A stretch of DNA of 64,000 nt from contig JAGHST010000016.1 in NCBI GenBank assembly GCA_018065695.1, positions 1 through 64,000 on the forward strand. Reading direction: 5' to 3'. Below are positions 25,608 to 34,778 of the stretch, piece by piece (the stretch's first letter is position 1; each line of letters opens with the position of its first letter). Both the position numbers and the translations under genes were made by a program. The notes beneath the pieces are model-generated. The model saw only the letters and a program-made list of their open reading frames with translations. It had not been told where the DNA came from and made no database searches. The stretch is from Candidatus Cacconaster caballi. GTDB lineage: Bacteria > Bacteroidota > Bacteroidia > Bacteroidales > UBA932.

Positions 25608-26393
25608 TCAATATTCGAAAAGAGCTGAAGTCTGCATTCTTGGCAGACAAGTGAGAGACGCTTGGGAATCCGATTTCCCGAGCGTTTCGTTTACTGTATT
25701 GAAGGCCAGATGTGGAGTATTGTTATGTTCGCTCAAATGGCACAGAAAAATATCCTTCAGTGCCGCGTTGTTTGCCTTCCGTATGAGAGAAGCCGTCTGT
25801 TCATTGGAAAGATGGCCGATGCCGGAAGCTATTCGCGCCTTCAATTGGGGCGGATAGATGCCGCCGAAAAGCATATCCACATCGTAATTCGCTTCAACTA
25901 TGAGGTGGTCGGCTTTCGAAGCATAGAAGACAGCGTCATCCGTAACTTCGCCAAGATCCGTCATCACAGTGAAGCGCTCACCGGATATGACAATATGATA
26001 TCCCACCGTCTGAGTAGCGTCGTGAGGTACTTCAAACGGAGTTACGCTTACACCGCATATCTCTTCGCTCTGCCCCTCAGTCAGATAGTGGACACACCCG
26101 GTCATCTTGCCCATTGTGCAGAAATTGTGGCTGAGAGCCTTGTGCAGTGTGCGGGTGGCATACACTGGTTTACGGAAACGCTGGGTGAAGAGTCCCAGAC
26201 TCCTGATGTGATCCGCGTGGTCGTGTGTCACGAGAATGAAATCTATCGAATCGAACGGAATGCCGACCTCCGCAAGTCTCTTCCGGATGGTTCTCCCCCC
26301 TATCCCTACATCAATGAGAAAAGCAACGGATTCATTGCCTATATAGTAGCAATTTCCGTTGCTTCCGCTCGAAAGACTCACAAATCTTACCAT
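25608..26393 (-). CDS. MBL-fold metallohydrolase, YycJ/WalJ-like
   Basis: The 261-residue protein has the metallo-beta-lactamase fold with VTHDHADHIRS (residues about 55-65) as the zinc-binding HxHxDH, EVPHDATQTVGYHI and a C-terminal LCHLSEHNN histidine. Its small size and SGSNGNCYYIG at the N terminus match YycJ-like proteins, which are proposed DNA-associated exonucleases or phosphodiesterases linked to the cell cycle in Firmicutes. The purine nucleoside phosphorylase gene ends 9 bases upstream on the same strand. The real substrate is not known. Confidence 0.85.
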   Translation of the reverse strand: MVRFVSLSSGSNGNCYYIGNESVAFLIDVGIGGRTIRKRLAEVGIPFDSIDFILVTHDHADHIRSLGLFTQRFRKPVYATRTLHKALSHNFCTMGKMTGCVHYLTEGQSEEICGVSVTPFEVPHDATQTVGYHIVISGERFTVMTDLGEVTDDAVFYASKADHLIVEANYDVDMLFGGIYPPQLKARIASGIGHLSNEQTASLIRKANNAALKDIFLCHLSEHNNTPHLAFNTVNETLGKSDSQASLTCLPRMQTSALFEY

Positions 26394-26402
26394 CAGAATC
26401 CT

Positions 26403-27230
26403 TTAAAGACTTTCGATGATCGCACTGAATATCCTCTCCATCTTATCGGCAGCGGCATCAGCCTGATCTATGACATCCTGCCCGTCATTGAGATGAGTTT
26501 CCTTATTGGAAACGTTGGACATATTCGTGATAACGGACATTCCGAAAACCCTCATTCCAGAGTGACGGGCAACTATCACTTCGGGAACCGTTGACATTCC
26601 CACTGCGTCCGCTCCGATGGTATTGTAAAACCGCACTTCAGCCGGAGTCTCGTATGAAGGGCCCGGATTGGCAAGATAGACGCCTTCCCTGACATCTATT
26701 CCAAGCATCGCCGCAGCCTTGCGGGCTTCAAATATCAATGTGCGGTCGTATGCGCTTGTCATATCGGTGAATCGCTCGCCGAACTCTTCAAAATTCGGCC
26801 CTATCAGGGGATTTGGAAGGAGATTGATATGGTCGCTGATAATCATAAGGTCTCCTACGCTGAAGAAAGGATTTATGCCTCCGGCCGCATTTGAGACAAA
26901 CAACGTCTTTACACCAAGCCGCGCCATGACTCTTACGGGCAATGTAACCCTCTCCATCGGATAGCCTTCGTAGTAGTGGAAACGGCCCTGCATTGCACAT
27001 ACAAGTTTGCCTGCAAGCATACCTACAATCAGATTGCCTTTATGTCCTATTGCTGTGGATTTGGCAAAATTCGGGATATCGGAATATGGAATAACCGCTT
27101 CGGCTGCAATCTTATCTGCAAGATTGCCCAATCCGCTGCCAAGCACGATGCCCACCTGAGGTGTCTTACCGCAGATTCTCGTTTTGATATATTCTACGGC
27201 TTCGTCGATTTTCTTTACTCTTTCGTCCAT
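26403..27230 (-). CDS. punA: Purine nucleoside phosphorylase type I
   Basis: The 275-residue enzyme splits inosine and guanosine with phosphate into base and ribose-1-phosphate. Trimeric PNP signatures are visible: GIVLGSGLGNLADK (phosphate loop), AMQGRFHYYEGYP, FVSNAAGGINP, and the base-binding VGMSTVPEVIVARHSGMRV. It lies 9 bases after an MTA/SAH deaminase gene, with which it forms a purine salvage pair: the deaminase yields inosine-type products that PNP-like enzymes can process. The start at 27230 is an ATG. Confidence 0.93.
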   Translation of the reverse strand: MDERVKKIDEAVEYIKTRICGKTPQVGIVLGSGLGNLADKIAAEAVIPYSDIPNFAKSTAIGHKGNLIVGMLAGKLVCAMQGRFHYYEGYPMERVTLPVRVMARLGVKTLFVSNAAGGINPFFSVGDLMIISDHINLLPNPLIGPNFEEFGERFTDMTSAYDRTLIFEARKAAAMLGIDVREGVYLANPGPSYETPAEVRFYNTIGADAVGMSTVPEVIVARHSGMRVFGMSVITNMSNVSNKETHLNDGQDVIDQADAAADKMERIFSAIIESL

Positions 27231-27239
27231 ATATTCAAT

Positions 27240-28514
27240 TCATTTTTTTATAGTTTCCTTCAGCAGTCTGTTTGCATTCTCCAGAATCTCATCTTCCCCT
27301 GCCACTTTCCGGTTTTCCATAACAACGTTTCCATCGACAATCAGAGTGTCGAAGCAGGAGCTGTTGGCCGAAAATATGAAATTGCCGAGGAAATTGAAAT
27401 CAGGCACGAAAGCCTCGCTGCGCTTATCCACAAGAGCAATGTCTGCAAGAGAGCCTTCCTCTATGCAGCCGGCATCAATTCCCAAAGCCCTCGCTCCGTT
27501 GGAGGTGGCAACTTCCATCAACCGGCAGAGCGGAAGAACGGTAGGATCCTCTCTCCAGGCTTTCTGCACCAGAGACATTGTCTTCATAGCCTCCCTCATA
27601 TCCAGATTGTTGGATGAGGCGGCACCGTCAGTGCCCAGACATACATTGACACCGGCATCGCGCAGTTCGCAATATTTGAACTTGTAGCCCGAAGAAAGTT
27701 TCAGATTTGAATTTATATTGTGCACTACGGTCACTCCCCTTTCTCCAAGCATTTTCACGTCTGAGGGAGTCAGCCATACGCCGTGCGCCAGTATGGTTCT
27801 TTCGTCCAGCAGTCCCAGTTTGTCGAAGTGCTGTGCAGGTGTCATTCCGAACTTGACTTCATCTTCGTGCGTTTCTGCGGCTGTCTCCGCCAAATGTGAG
27901 GTGTATACAAGGCCGTTCTCTCTGGCGAAGTTCTTCGCCCACACAAGATTTTCCTCCGACACAGTATAGTCTGAATGGACAGAAACGCCCATTTTCACGC
28001 GCTCCGGCCATTTTTTGGACTCTTCAAAAAGCGCGATGCACTCTCTTTGCTGTCTTGCGATGGTCTCCGCATCGAAATTATCGAGAAAATTATAGGTGTG
28101 GAATGCTCTTATACCCATTTCCTCAGAGGCTCTAACCGCTGCAGGCACTCTCCAGTACATATCGAGGAAGCACGTTGTTCCTGTCTTGAACATTTCCAGG
28201 ATGGCGAGTTTGGTGCCCCAGTAAATGATTTCGTCACTTAGACGGGATTCTATGGCCCACACGATATTCAGCCAGTTTTGCAGATACTCGTCTTCACATA
28301 CACCGCGCATCATCGTCATAGCCGTATGAGTGTGCATATTTATGAAGCCGGGGACAGCCACCTTTCCCCTGCAGTCGAGAATTCTGTCGGCTCCCATTCT
28401 GTCAGCCTCCTGTGCATTATGCTCTGAGATTCTGGAGATACGGTTGCCGGTGACAAGAATGTCCACCTCTTTTCCATCAATTGTCGAAACAGATTTCAAT
28501 AACAACTTTCCCAT
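27240..28514 (-). CDS. Amidohydrolase, MTA/SAH deaminase-like
   Basis: The 424-residue protein is of the TrzN/MtaD branch of amidohydrolases. GFINMHTHTAMTMMRGV gives the metal-binding HTH, SVHSDYTVS and SHLAETAAE the next ligands, LAHGVWL and LGTDGAASSNNLDM the remaining ones. MtaD deaminates S-adenosylhomocysteine or 5'-methylthioadenosine. The ATG at 28514 is preferred: a Shine-Dalgarno-like AGGAG stands 8 bases before it, and the longer frame from 28532 would need a TTG. It precedes the PNP gene on the same transcript. Related guanine or other aminohydrolase activity cannot be excluded. Confidence 0.85.
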   Translation of the reverse strand: MGKLLLKSVSTIDGKEVDILVTGNRISRISEHNAQEADRMGADRILDCRGKVAVPGFINMHTHTAMTMMRGVCEDEYLQNWLNIVWAIESRLSDEIIYWGTKLAILEMFKTGTTCFLDMYWRVPAAVRASEEMGIRAFHTYNFLDNFDAETIARQQRECIALFEESKKWPERVKMGVSVHSDYTVSEENLVWAKNFARENGLVYTSHLAETAAETHEDEVKFGMTPAQHFDKLGLLDERTILAHGVWLTPSDVKMLGERGVTVVHNINSNLKLSSGYKFKYCELRDAGVNVCLGTDGAASSNNLDMREAMKTMSLVQKAWREDPTVLPLCRLMEVATSNGARALGIDAGCIEEGSLADIALVDKRSEAFVPDFNFLGNFIFSANSSCFDTLIVDGNVVMENRKVAGEDEILENANRLLKETIKK

Positions 28515-28546
28515 AATTCCATCTCCTATCAATCAGTATAAATTGA

Positions 28547-28555
28547 GCGAAATTA
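28547..28555 (-). promoter_or_regulatory. -7 promoter box for the amidohydrolase operon
   Basis: The minus strand reads TAATTTCGC, one base off TAnnTTTGC, 32 bases before the ATG. Confidence 0.45.
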
Positions 28556-28567
28556 ATAAAAATTTAT

Positions 28568-28576
28568 GAAATTTGC
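28568..28576 (+). promoter_or_regulatory. -7-like box directly before the 52-residue ORF
   Basis: GAAATTTGC differs from TAnnTTTGC only in the first base. It ends 3 bases before the ATG at 28580, so transcription from it would begin at or next to the start codon, giving a leaderless message. Confidence 0.35.
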
Positions 28577-28579
28577 AAT

Positions 28580-28738
28580 ATGAAAAAAATCGCAGACTGG
28601 TACAGAAAGCAAAGCGACACCACTAAAGCCTTGATATGGCTTGGCATCGTTGCTGCAATAGGAATCATCCTGAGATGGGACTATATCATGGAAAACGCCG
28701 CCCGCGGATTCGAATTCTACTCCAGGGGCGGCGATTAG
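28580..28738 (+). CDS. Small single-pass membrane protein, 52 residues
   Basis: The frame opens with a charged stretch (MKKIADWYRKQSDTTK), followed by one hydrophobic helix (ALIWLGIVAAIGIIL), then RWDYIMENAARGFEFY and a Gly-rich end. The charge pattern suggests the N terminus stays in the cytoplasm. I know no family for it. It fills the only gap between the amidohydrolase and rny, and codon use looks like that of its neighbours. A TTTGC-type box lies 3 bases upstream of the ATG. It may be a conserved short membrane protein of the order. Confidence 0.6.
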   Translation: MKKIADWYRKQSDTTKALIWLGIVAAIGIILRWDYIMENAARGFEFYSRGGD

Positions 28739-28757
28739 CGGCTTTTTCGCAGCGCTG

Positions 28758-30296
28758 CTACTTGGCGAACGCCACGCTTCTTGTCTCGCGGATGACGGTG
28801 ATCTTCACCTGACCGGGATAGGTCATTTCATCCTGTATGCGTTTGGCGATATCCGTAGAAAGTTCTTCGCACTGGGCATCCGACACTTCTTCCGCGCCGA
28901 CTATCACTCGTAGTTCGCGGCCTGCCTGAATTGCATAGGTCTTTGTCACTCCTGGATGAGAGAGTGCGATGCCTTCCATATCCTTCAATCTCTTGATATA
29001 GGACTCAATAACCTCACGGCGGGCACCAGGGCGGGCTCCCGAGATGGCGTCTGCCACAAGTACGAGCGGCGCTATGAGAGACTGCATTTCAATCTCTTCG
29101 TGGTGAGCTCCGATGGCGTTGCAGATATCAGGCTTTTCCTTGTACTGTTCAGCCACCTTCATACCGAGCATAGCATGAGGAAGTTCAGGATCCTCCTCAC
29201 ATACCTTGCCGATATCGTGGAGAAGGCCGGCCCTTCTGGCAACTTTGGCATTGAGGCCAAGTTCTGAAGCCATTGTAGCGCAAATATTTGCAACTTCACG
29301 GGAATGCTGCAGAAGATTCTGTCCGTACGAACTGCGATATTTCATACGGCCTATCAAACGCACCAGTTCCACGTGAAGACCGTGAATGCCAAGGTCAATG
29401 CAGGTGCGCTTGCCTGTTTCCATAATTTCGTCATCGAGTTGCTTCTTAACCTTGTCAACCACTTCCTCTATGCGGGCCGGGTGGATACGTCCGTCCGTTA
29501 CAAGTTGATGGAGTGCAAGTCTTGCAACCTCCCTGCGAACCGGGTCAAAAGACGAGAGCAGGATTGCTTCCGGAGTATCGTCCACAACGATTTCAACGCC
29601 TGTGGCAGCCTCAAGAGCACGAATGTTGCGGCCTTCTCGTCCGATGATTCTGCCCTTGACCTCATCGTTGTCGATATTGAAAACCGTAACAGCATTTTCT
29701 ATCGCAGCTTCAGGAGCCGTACGCTGTATTGTATTGATGACAATCCGCTTGGCCTCCTTGCTTGCAGTCAGCCTCGCTTCATCCATAACGTCATTGATAT
29801 ATGACATCGCCTGAGTCTTCGCTTCAGCCTTCATTGACTCGACGAGCTGGTTCTTGGCATCTATGGCGGAAATGCCGGCAATCTCCTCAAGTTTCTCGAT
29901 GGCCTGATTGCGCAGCTTGTCATATTCGTCGCTCTTCTTGTTGACTATGTCGAGCTGAAGTTTGAGATTCTCCCTTATTGTGTCAGCCTCCTTCTGCTTG
30001 CGGCCCAGTTCCGAATTCTGCTGATTGAGCACAAGTTCTCTTTGCTTCAGTTTGTTTTCGGTCTGTTGTGCCTGCGCGTTCCTTTCATTGATATATGCTT
30101 CGTGTTCGCTCTTCAACTGAAGGAATTTCTCTTTCGCCTGAAAGATTTTCTCTTTTTTGATTGCCTCTCCCTCGTTTTGAGCAGCTTCTATGAATGCTTT
30201 CCTCTTGTTTTTCAGAATGACATTGGTGGTCAGCATACAGGTCAGAAAACCAGCTACAAGAGCAATGATTGCTGTAATGATGATTGTTGTAATCAT
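28758..30296 (-). CDS. rny: Ribonuclease Y
   Basis: RNase Y is a membrane-bound endonuclease that starts mRNA decay. The 512-residue length is typical. A single N-terminal helix ([18 protein letters not shown]) is followed by a long coiled coil (about 30-170), a KH RNA-binding domain with [15 protein letters not shown], and an HD phosphohydrolase domain with [13 protein letters not shown]. The gene lies downstream of zapA and the 6S RNA candidate and could be read from the same direction, though a T-run follows the 6S RNA. The start at 30296 is an ATG. Confidence 0.95.
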   Translation of the reverse strand: MITTIIITAIIALVAGFLTCMLTTNVILKNKRKAFIEAAQNEGEAIKKEKIFQAKEKFLQLKSEHEAYINERNAQAQQTENKLKQRELVLNQQNSELGRKQKEADTIRENLKLQLDIVNKKSDEYDKLRNQAIEKLEEIAGISAIDAKNQLVESMKAEAKTQAMSYINDVMDEARLTASKEAKRIVINTIQRTAPEAAIENAVTVFNIDNDEVKGRIIGREGRNIRALEAATGVEIVVDDTPEAILLSSFDPVRREVARLALHQLVTDGRIHPARIEEVVDKVKKQLDDEIMETGKRTCIDLGIHGLHVELVRLIGRMKYRSSYGQNLLQHSREVANICATMASELGLNAKVARRAGLLHDIGKVCEEDPELPHAMLGMKVAEQYKEKPDICNAIGAHHEEIEMQSLIAPLVLVADAISGARPGARREVIESYIKRLKDMEGIALSHPGVTKTYAIQAGRELRVIVGAEEVSDAQCEELSTDIAKRIQDEMTYPGQVKITVIRETRSVAFAK

Positions 30297-30353
30297 AGTG
30301 TATATATATTTTGTTTAACGTGCTACACTATAATTTGCAATTGAAAGAAAAAA

Positions 30354-30537
30354 GCCGTTAGCAAGGTCTGTTCGAAAATCTTAATTGATAAGATTTGAGC
30401 TCCGGAATAACGTCGCGGACTTCCAACGTCCGATGTATCGAATCCCCCGAAGGGTAACCCAGGCCTGTCTTTGACTTCCGAGTCGGCTCGTTTTGGTTTT
30501 TTAGTGTTGATTTTGGCATAGAGCTTCCTAACGGCTG
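30354..30537 (-). ncRNA. ssrS: 6S RNA (SsrS) candidate with terminator
   Basis: 6S RNA binds the housekeeping RNA polymerase by mimicking an open promoter. This minus-strand RNA of about 184 bases lies directly after zapA, a position where ssrS is found in many bacteria. The 5' GCCGTTAG (plus 30528-30535 region) pairs perfectly with the 3' CTAACGGC (30354-30361), and the helix continues: AAGCUCUAUGCCAAAAUC pairs with few mismatches to GAUUUUCGAACAGACCUUG. A rod with a central unpaired region and a CCC-UUCG-GGG hairpin fits the 6S shape. After the closing helix comes TTTTTTCTTT (plus 30344-30353), an intrinsic terminator. The zapA stop codon is part of the 5' arm. Confidence 0.72.
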
Positions 30538-30818
30538 CTGAGATATTCTCCAAGTTCCGCATCCAAGTCTGCAATATTTTTGCGGATATTGTCGATTTCC
30601 TTTGCACCGGCAGCTTCAAGGTCCACAAGTTTTTTTTCCTCATTCAGCAGCACCACCCGCAATATCTCCGACAGCTCCACCTCTCGATAGTCATACTGCA
30701 ACGCTTCTATCTCCGCATTGATTCTTGCAACTGCTGCGCGAATGAACTCCTCCTTCTCCGCCTCTATCTCAAGCGGGAAGTTCCTTTCGGCTATCTTCAC
30801 TGTAATGTTCTGCATCAT
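30528..30818 (-). CDS. zapA: Cell division protein ZapA
   Basis: ZapA binds and bundles FtsZ filaments at mid-cell. The 96-residue length fits. The N-terminal block MMQNITVKIAERNFPLEI is the beta-strand head domain, and the C-terminal half (about 45-96) is a coiled coil rich in Glu, Lys and Leu. A ZapB-like coiled-coil gene lies 4 bases upstream on the same strand. The stop codon (30528-30530) lies inside the 5' arm of the 6S RNA helix, so translation and RNA maturation share sequence here. Confidence 0.88.
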   Translation of the reverse strand: MMQNITVKIAERNFPLEIEAEKEEFIRAAVARINAEIEALQYDYREVELSEILRVVLLNEEKKLVDLEAAGAKEIDNIRKNIADLDAELGEYLSSR

Positions 30819-30822
30819 AACT

Positions 30823-31104
30823 TTACTGGCCCAGCATACTTATGCAGGAGTCAATCTCCCTTATCAGACTTGCAACCATTTTTCCGGCCTTTGCCTTGTC
30901 GGGCGAAGTACCGAGAAAAGCTTCCTTCAATTGTAAATTATTCAGTTGTTTTTCTAATTCGTTTATTCTGTTGTTTCTGTTTTCAAGTTTGTGAGCGCAC
31001 TTGGACAGTTCCTCCTTGAGGGAAACATTCTCCTCCTTCAAGGATTCATACCTTGAAATCAGAGTCTCAATCTTGCTCTTCAAAGGTGAAACAATGTCTT
31101 CCAT
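30823..31104 (-). CDS. Small coiled-coil protein, ZapB-like
   Basis: The 93-residue protein is almost wholly coiled coil: LKSKIETLISRYESLKEENV and LENRNNRINELEKQLNNL show heptads with Leu and Ile at core positions, and the rest ends in a short helical tail (SLIREIDSCISMLGQ). It has the size and pattern of ZapB, a partner of ZapA at the division ring, and zapA is the next gene 4 bases on. Sequence identity cannot be judged by eye, so the name is kept open. Confidence 0.72.
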   Translation of the reverse strand: MEDIVSPLKSKIETLISRYESLKEENVSLKEELSKCAHKLENRNNRINELEKQLNNLQLKEAFLGTSPDKAKAGKMVASLIREIDSCISMLGQ

Positions 31105-31142
31105 ACGCTATGGTTTATCTCGCAAAGTTAATAATTATTTTC

Positions 31143-32777
31143 TCAATCCACGAATTTCCAGTTGTCCGCAATCACTGGAGCTATCTCCTTGCGGGCTGCA
31201 ATATAATCTCCTATCAGGCTCCTGATATCCTTCAATTTGTCCACAATGACGATATCTTCAGGATTTATGCCTGCACCCTCGGCCAGGAGACCTCCTCCGC
31301 CACTAGCTCTGTATGAAGTCATCGCGACACTATACAATTTGTCTTCCCGGAAACTTTCTCCGTTGCTCATACCCTTGATTTTCACTCTTTGCCCCTGCTG
31401 AGCACTCTTCGAAACCTCGTAGTCGATACCGAAAGCCGAATCGTAATTGTAACTCGGTCCGCTGGACGCAATCCAGTTCTGATACGAATATTCAAGATAG
31501 TCCTTTATCTGCCGTCCGGTCATCCGTACCACATACAGCATATTTTCATAGACATATATCTTGGTCAGATCCTGAAACGTCACCGGACCTGCGGCAATGC
31601 GTCCCCTTGTCGAGAGCGGAGCGGATATGGAAATATCGGCCCCCGTAGATGCAAGCTGCACGGTATGCACAAGAGTCATATAAGCTGTCGGCCCATCCAG
31701 AACGCCTTCAAACAGCAAATCTCCGGTAATCACACCTATCTTTCTGCAGGCAAACTCCTTCACTTCTTCAAACTGTGGCATAAACCGGTCTTTAAACTCT
31801 TCATCGGGAGCTATTCCATCCATAGGGACCAGTGAACACTTTATTTTTCTGACTTTGAAGCCGCCTTTTTTCTTCTTGAATTTTATATCGCATCGTCCAA
31901 CGTTCTGTGCGGCTTTTCCGGCATTGATCAGTCCCACCTCTCCATCAGGTGTGTTGACGGCATAAGCGGTTGCTACGTGGTCGTGGCCGCAAAGGACCAG
32001 ATTGACTCCGCGAACGTTGTGGGCAAGATAAAGCGCCTCATTTTCATTGTCCGGCCTGTCGGATGACTCCCCTGTACCGCTATGGACTGCAAGTATCACA
32101 AAATCCGGTTTTTCCTTTTCCAGAACCTCATCTGTGATGTCTTGTGCAATATCAGAAATCCTTATGAAATCCAGCCCGTCCCACTTTTCCTGCGGAAGCC
32201 AGCTTTTTATATTGGCGTTGGTCATACCTATTACGGCTATCCTGATTCCACCGCGTTCCACAACAGTGTATGGTCTGAAGTACGGTTTCCCTGCATCGGG
32301 GCCGCTTTCATACACGGCATTTGCGGCCAGATATGGAATTTCCGAATTCCTGCAGACTCTGTCATAAACCGAATGGCCCGCCTCTATGTCGTGGTTGCCG
32401 ACGACCACCGCGTCATAACCGAGATATTTCATATAATCTGTCACGATGTGAATATCGGCCGTATCGACAAAATTATAATAGAAAGCGGCATTATCTCCCT
32501 GCAGATTGTCTCCGCAATCTATCAGCACCGGCTCGATTTCCTCTTCCTCCCGGACTTTTTCCATATAAGAGGCTATGGAGGCCATCGAACACTTGCGTGC
32601 AGTGCCGTTGTAAAGCGAATCGAAGTAATTGCCGTGGACATCGGTAGTCTCAAGCACAGTTACCGTGAAATTGCCCCCGAAAATCCGGTAGAGCAGATGA
32701 CCCGCCAGAAATCCGACTGCAAAACACAATGCGACTATTGCCACAGCCAAGAGAGGGCTTCCTTTTCTATTTCTCAT
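31143..32777 (-). CDS. 5'-nucleotidase / 2',3'-cyclic phosphodiesterase family protein
   Basis: The 544-residue protein has an N-terminal membrane helix (LLAVAIVALCFAVGFLAG) that anchors or exports it. The metallophosphatase domain follows: LETTDVHGNYFD (metal ligands), VVVGNHDIEAG, ILAVHSGTG and CGHDHVATA. The C-terminal 5'-nucleotidase domain (about 345-520) carries SGPSYNYDSAFGIDYEVS, the substrate-stacking region. Enzymes of this kind hydrolyse nucleotides or cyclic nucleotides in the periplasm to feed salvage. The omega-amidase gene lies 11 bases upstream on the same strand. Confidence 0.9.
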   Translation of the reverse strand: MRNRKGSPLLAVAIVALCFAVGFLAGHLLYRIFGGNFTVTVLETTDVHGNYFDSLYNGTARKCSMASIASYMEKVREEEEIEPVLIDCGDNLQGDNAAFYYNFVDTADIHIVTDYMKYLGYDAVVVGNHDIEAGHSVYDRVCRNSEIPYLAANAVYESGPDAGKPYFRPYTVVERGGIRIAVIGMTNANIKSWLPQEKWDGLDFIRISDIAQDITDEVLEKEKPDFVILAVHSGTGESSDRPDNENEALYLAHNVRGVNLVLCGHDHVATAYAVNTPDGEVGLINAGKAAQNVGRCDIKFKKKKGGFKVRKIKCSLVPMDGIAPDEEFKDRFMPQFEEVKEFACRKIGVITGDLLFEGVLDGPTAYMTLVHTVQLASTGADISISAPLSTRGRIAAGPVTFQDLTKIYVYENMLYVVRMTGRQIKDYLEYSYQNWIASSGPSYNYDSAFGIDYEVSKSAQQGQRVKIKGMSNGESFREDKLYSVAMTSYRASGGGGLLAEGAGINPEDIVIVDKLKDIRSLIGDYIAARKEIAPVIADNWKFVD

Positions 32778-32788
32778 TATCTTGATTT

Positions 32789-33574
32789 CTATACATTTAC
32801 AGTGAAACTATCAGCATCTTTCCAGGCAGGGAACTTCTCGCGGAAACGGTCAAGTCCATCCTTGTCCAGCCTGGCGATTATGAATTTTGTGCCGTCAAAC
32901 CTCCTGATGCGGCCGATTTTTTCTCCGAACCAGTCCGTTATCAGGGAGCAACCGTTGTATTTGCAGGTGGCATCTTTCCCCACCCTGTTGCAGAAAAGGG
33001 CATAACAGCAGTTTTCGATTGCCCTTGCAGGAAGAAGTGCATTGGCAGCATCTATGCGGCTGGAAGGCCAGTTTGCAATATTGATGAGCAGGTCGTAGCG
33101 ACATCCTTCGTTGCGGCTCCAGACAGGAAAACGGAGGTCATAACATACATTCAGTTCTATGTTCCAGCCTTTGTAGGGAACCGTGCACCTCCTGCTTCCC
33201 GGAGTGTAGGTCTTTCCCTCTCCCGAAGGGTTGAAGAGATGGCGTTTGTCATAGATATATTCAACTCCCTCAGGCGTAATGAAATAGCATCTGTTGTAGA
33301 GATTATCCCCCACCCTTGTCGGTACGGAGGCGACCAGTGCGGTGTCCAACTCCTTCGCAGTACGGCGGAGCCAGGTCGCGGATGGTCCTTCGGGACTTTC
33401 TGCACAAAGCGGATTCATCGTGAAACCGGTTGAAAATGTTTCCGGCAGGACGAGAATGTCCGGTTTGTGTCTGAAGCAGAACTTGCGGACAGTGGGCTCG
33501 ATTTTGGCCAGCGTCACAAGGGCATTCTCCCACTCGGTGTCAACTTGACAAAGGGCTATCTTGAGTTTATTCAT
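32789..33574 (-). CDS. Nitrilase-superfamily omega-amidase, YafV-like
   Basis: The 261-residue enzyme is of the carbon-nitrogen hydrolase superfamily. The Glu-Lys-Cys triad is visible: LPETFSTGFTM (Glu), YDKRHLFNPSGE (Lys) and NVCYDLRFPVWSRN (Cys). The last block with YDLRFPVWSRN is typical of the YafV/NIT2 branch, which hydrolyses omega-amides such as 2-oxoglutaramate and 2-oxosuccinamate, a repair step after transamination. The ATG at 33574 starts directly before the conserved KLKIALCQVD; the longer frame runs into the symporter gene. The 8-base overlap with the symporter and the MalY-like gene further up suggest an amino-acid metabolism operon. Confidence 0.87.
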   Translation of the reverse strand: MNKLKIALCQVDTEWENALVTLAKIEPTVRKFCFRHKPDILVLPETFSTGFTMNPLCAESPEGPSATWLRRTAKELDTALVASVPTRVGDNLYNRCYFITPEGVEYIYDKRHLFNPSGEGKTYTPGSRRCTVPYKGWNIELNVCYDLRFPVWSRNEGCRYDLLINIANWPSSRIDAANALLPARAIENCCYALFCNRVGKDATCKYNGCSLITDWFGEKIGRIRRFDGTKFIIARLDKDGLDRFREKFPAWKDADSFTVNV

Positions 33575-34751
33575 CTTTCTGCTTTTTGGAGATTCTGTCA
33601 ATTATCAGCGCTATGGCACCGTCTCCGGTCACGTTGCCGGCAGTGCCGAAACTGTCCATAGTGATATATAATGCTATCATCAGTCCGATCATATTGGCAT
33701 CAAAGCCAAGCATTGACTCCAAAAGGGCGATAGACGCCATAATAGCACCGCCCGGAACACCTGGAGCCGCCACCATGGTGATGCCGAGCATCAGGATGAA
33801 ACCGGCATAGGTCGGAAGGCTTGCATCCATACCCATACTGAGGGAAATCGCATAAGCGCAGGCCACTATTTTGAGGATACTGCAGGAGAGGTGGACCGTA
33901 GCGCAAAGGGGTACGGTGAAATTTACGACCTGAGGCCTGACTCCATTCTTCAGGCACTGAGCCCTGGTGACCGGGATGGTGGCAGCCGACGACTGTGTGC
34001 CCAGAGCAGTCACGTAGGCGGGCATCATATTCCACAGAGCCTTGAAAGGATTCTTGCGGGCCACTGCTCCTGCAACACAGAACTGGAATACAAGGAAGAA
34101 AACGTGCATCGCAAAGATAACGAGGATTATCTTGATGAACATTCCCATTACGGGTCCGACCTTGTCTTCGGCCCCCATCTTGAGGAAAATGCCGAAGATG
34201 AAGAGAGGCAGCAGAGGGATGATGAGTTTTGTGATGACTCTTGTCACAATTTCCTGAAACTCGCAAAATCCGTTGCGCAGTACGTTACCCTCTACGTGTA
34301 TCAGAGCGAGTCCGAAGACGAAAGAGAGCACGAGTGCCGTGGTGACACTTATGAAAGATGGCATCTCTATCGTGAAATACGGCATAAAGCCGCCGGACAT
34401 ATCCATCTGTCCGAGAGCGGAGATGGAGGTTCCCATCACTTTTTCGAACGACAGGGAGCAGACACCGTATGAGAAGAAGCCGGAGAGTATGGTGGAGAAA
34501 TAGGCTATTGCTACCGTTAAAAGCAGCAGTTTGCCCGCGCCTTTGCCCATTTCGAAAATTCCAGGAGCCACGAGGCCGATTATCATCAGCGGTACGAAAA
34601 GACTGAGGAAATTGCTGAATATCGAATTGAACGTCACGAAAATGCGCACGGCCCAGTTCGGCAATACGAACGACAGGACTATGCCCAGAGCGATTGCCAT
34701 TAAAATTTTAGGCAGAAGGCCTATTCTCTTGAACGTTGGCTTGATTTTCAT
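33567..34751 (-). CDS. Dicarboxylate/amino acid:cation symporter (DAACS family)
   Basis: The 394-residue protein has eight or more hydrophobic helices and the re-entrant motifs of the Glt/DctA family: YVTALGTQSSAATIPVT is the serine-rich HP1 loop, and APGVPGGAIMAS is HP2. Family members take up glutamate, aspartate, serine/threonine or C4-dicarboxylates with Na+ or H+. The gene follows the MalY-like lyase by 27 bases and overlaps the omega-amidase start by 8 bases. Substrate choice is not clear from the visible motifs. Confidence 0.9.
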   Translation of the reverse strand: MKIKPTFKRIGLLPKILMAIALGIVLSFVLPNWAVRIFVTFNSIFSNFLSLFVPLMIIGLVAPGIFEMGKGAGKLLLLTVAIAYFSTILSGFFSYGVCSLSFEKVMGTSISALGQMDMSGGFMPYFTIEMPSFISVTTALVLSFVFGLALIHVEGNVLRNGFCEFQEIVTRVITKLIIPLLPLFIFGIFLKMGAEDKVGPVMGMFIKIILVIFAMHVFFLVFQFCVAGAVARKNPFKALWNMMPAYVTALGTQSSAATIPVTRAQCLKNGVRPQVVNFTVPLCATVHLSCSILKIVACAYAISLSMGMDASLPTYAGFILMLGITMVAAPGVPGGAIMASIALLESMLGFDANMIGLMIALYITMDSFGTAGNVTGDGAIALIIDRISKKQKDE

Positions 34752-34778
34752 TATGGTGTCTTTTTTGGAAATTGATTA

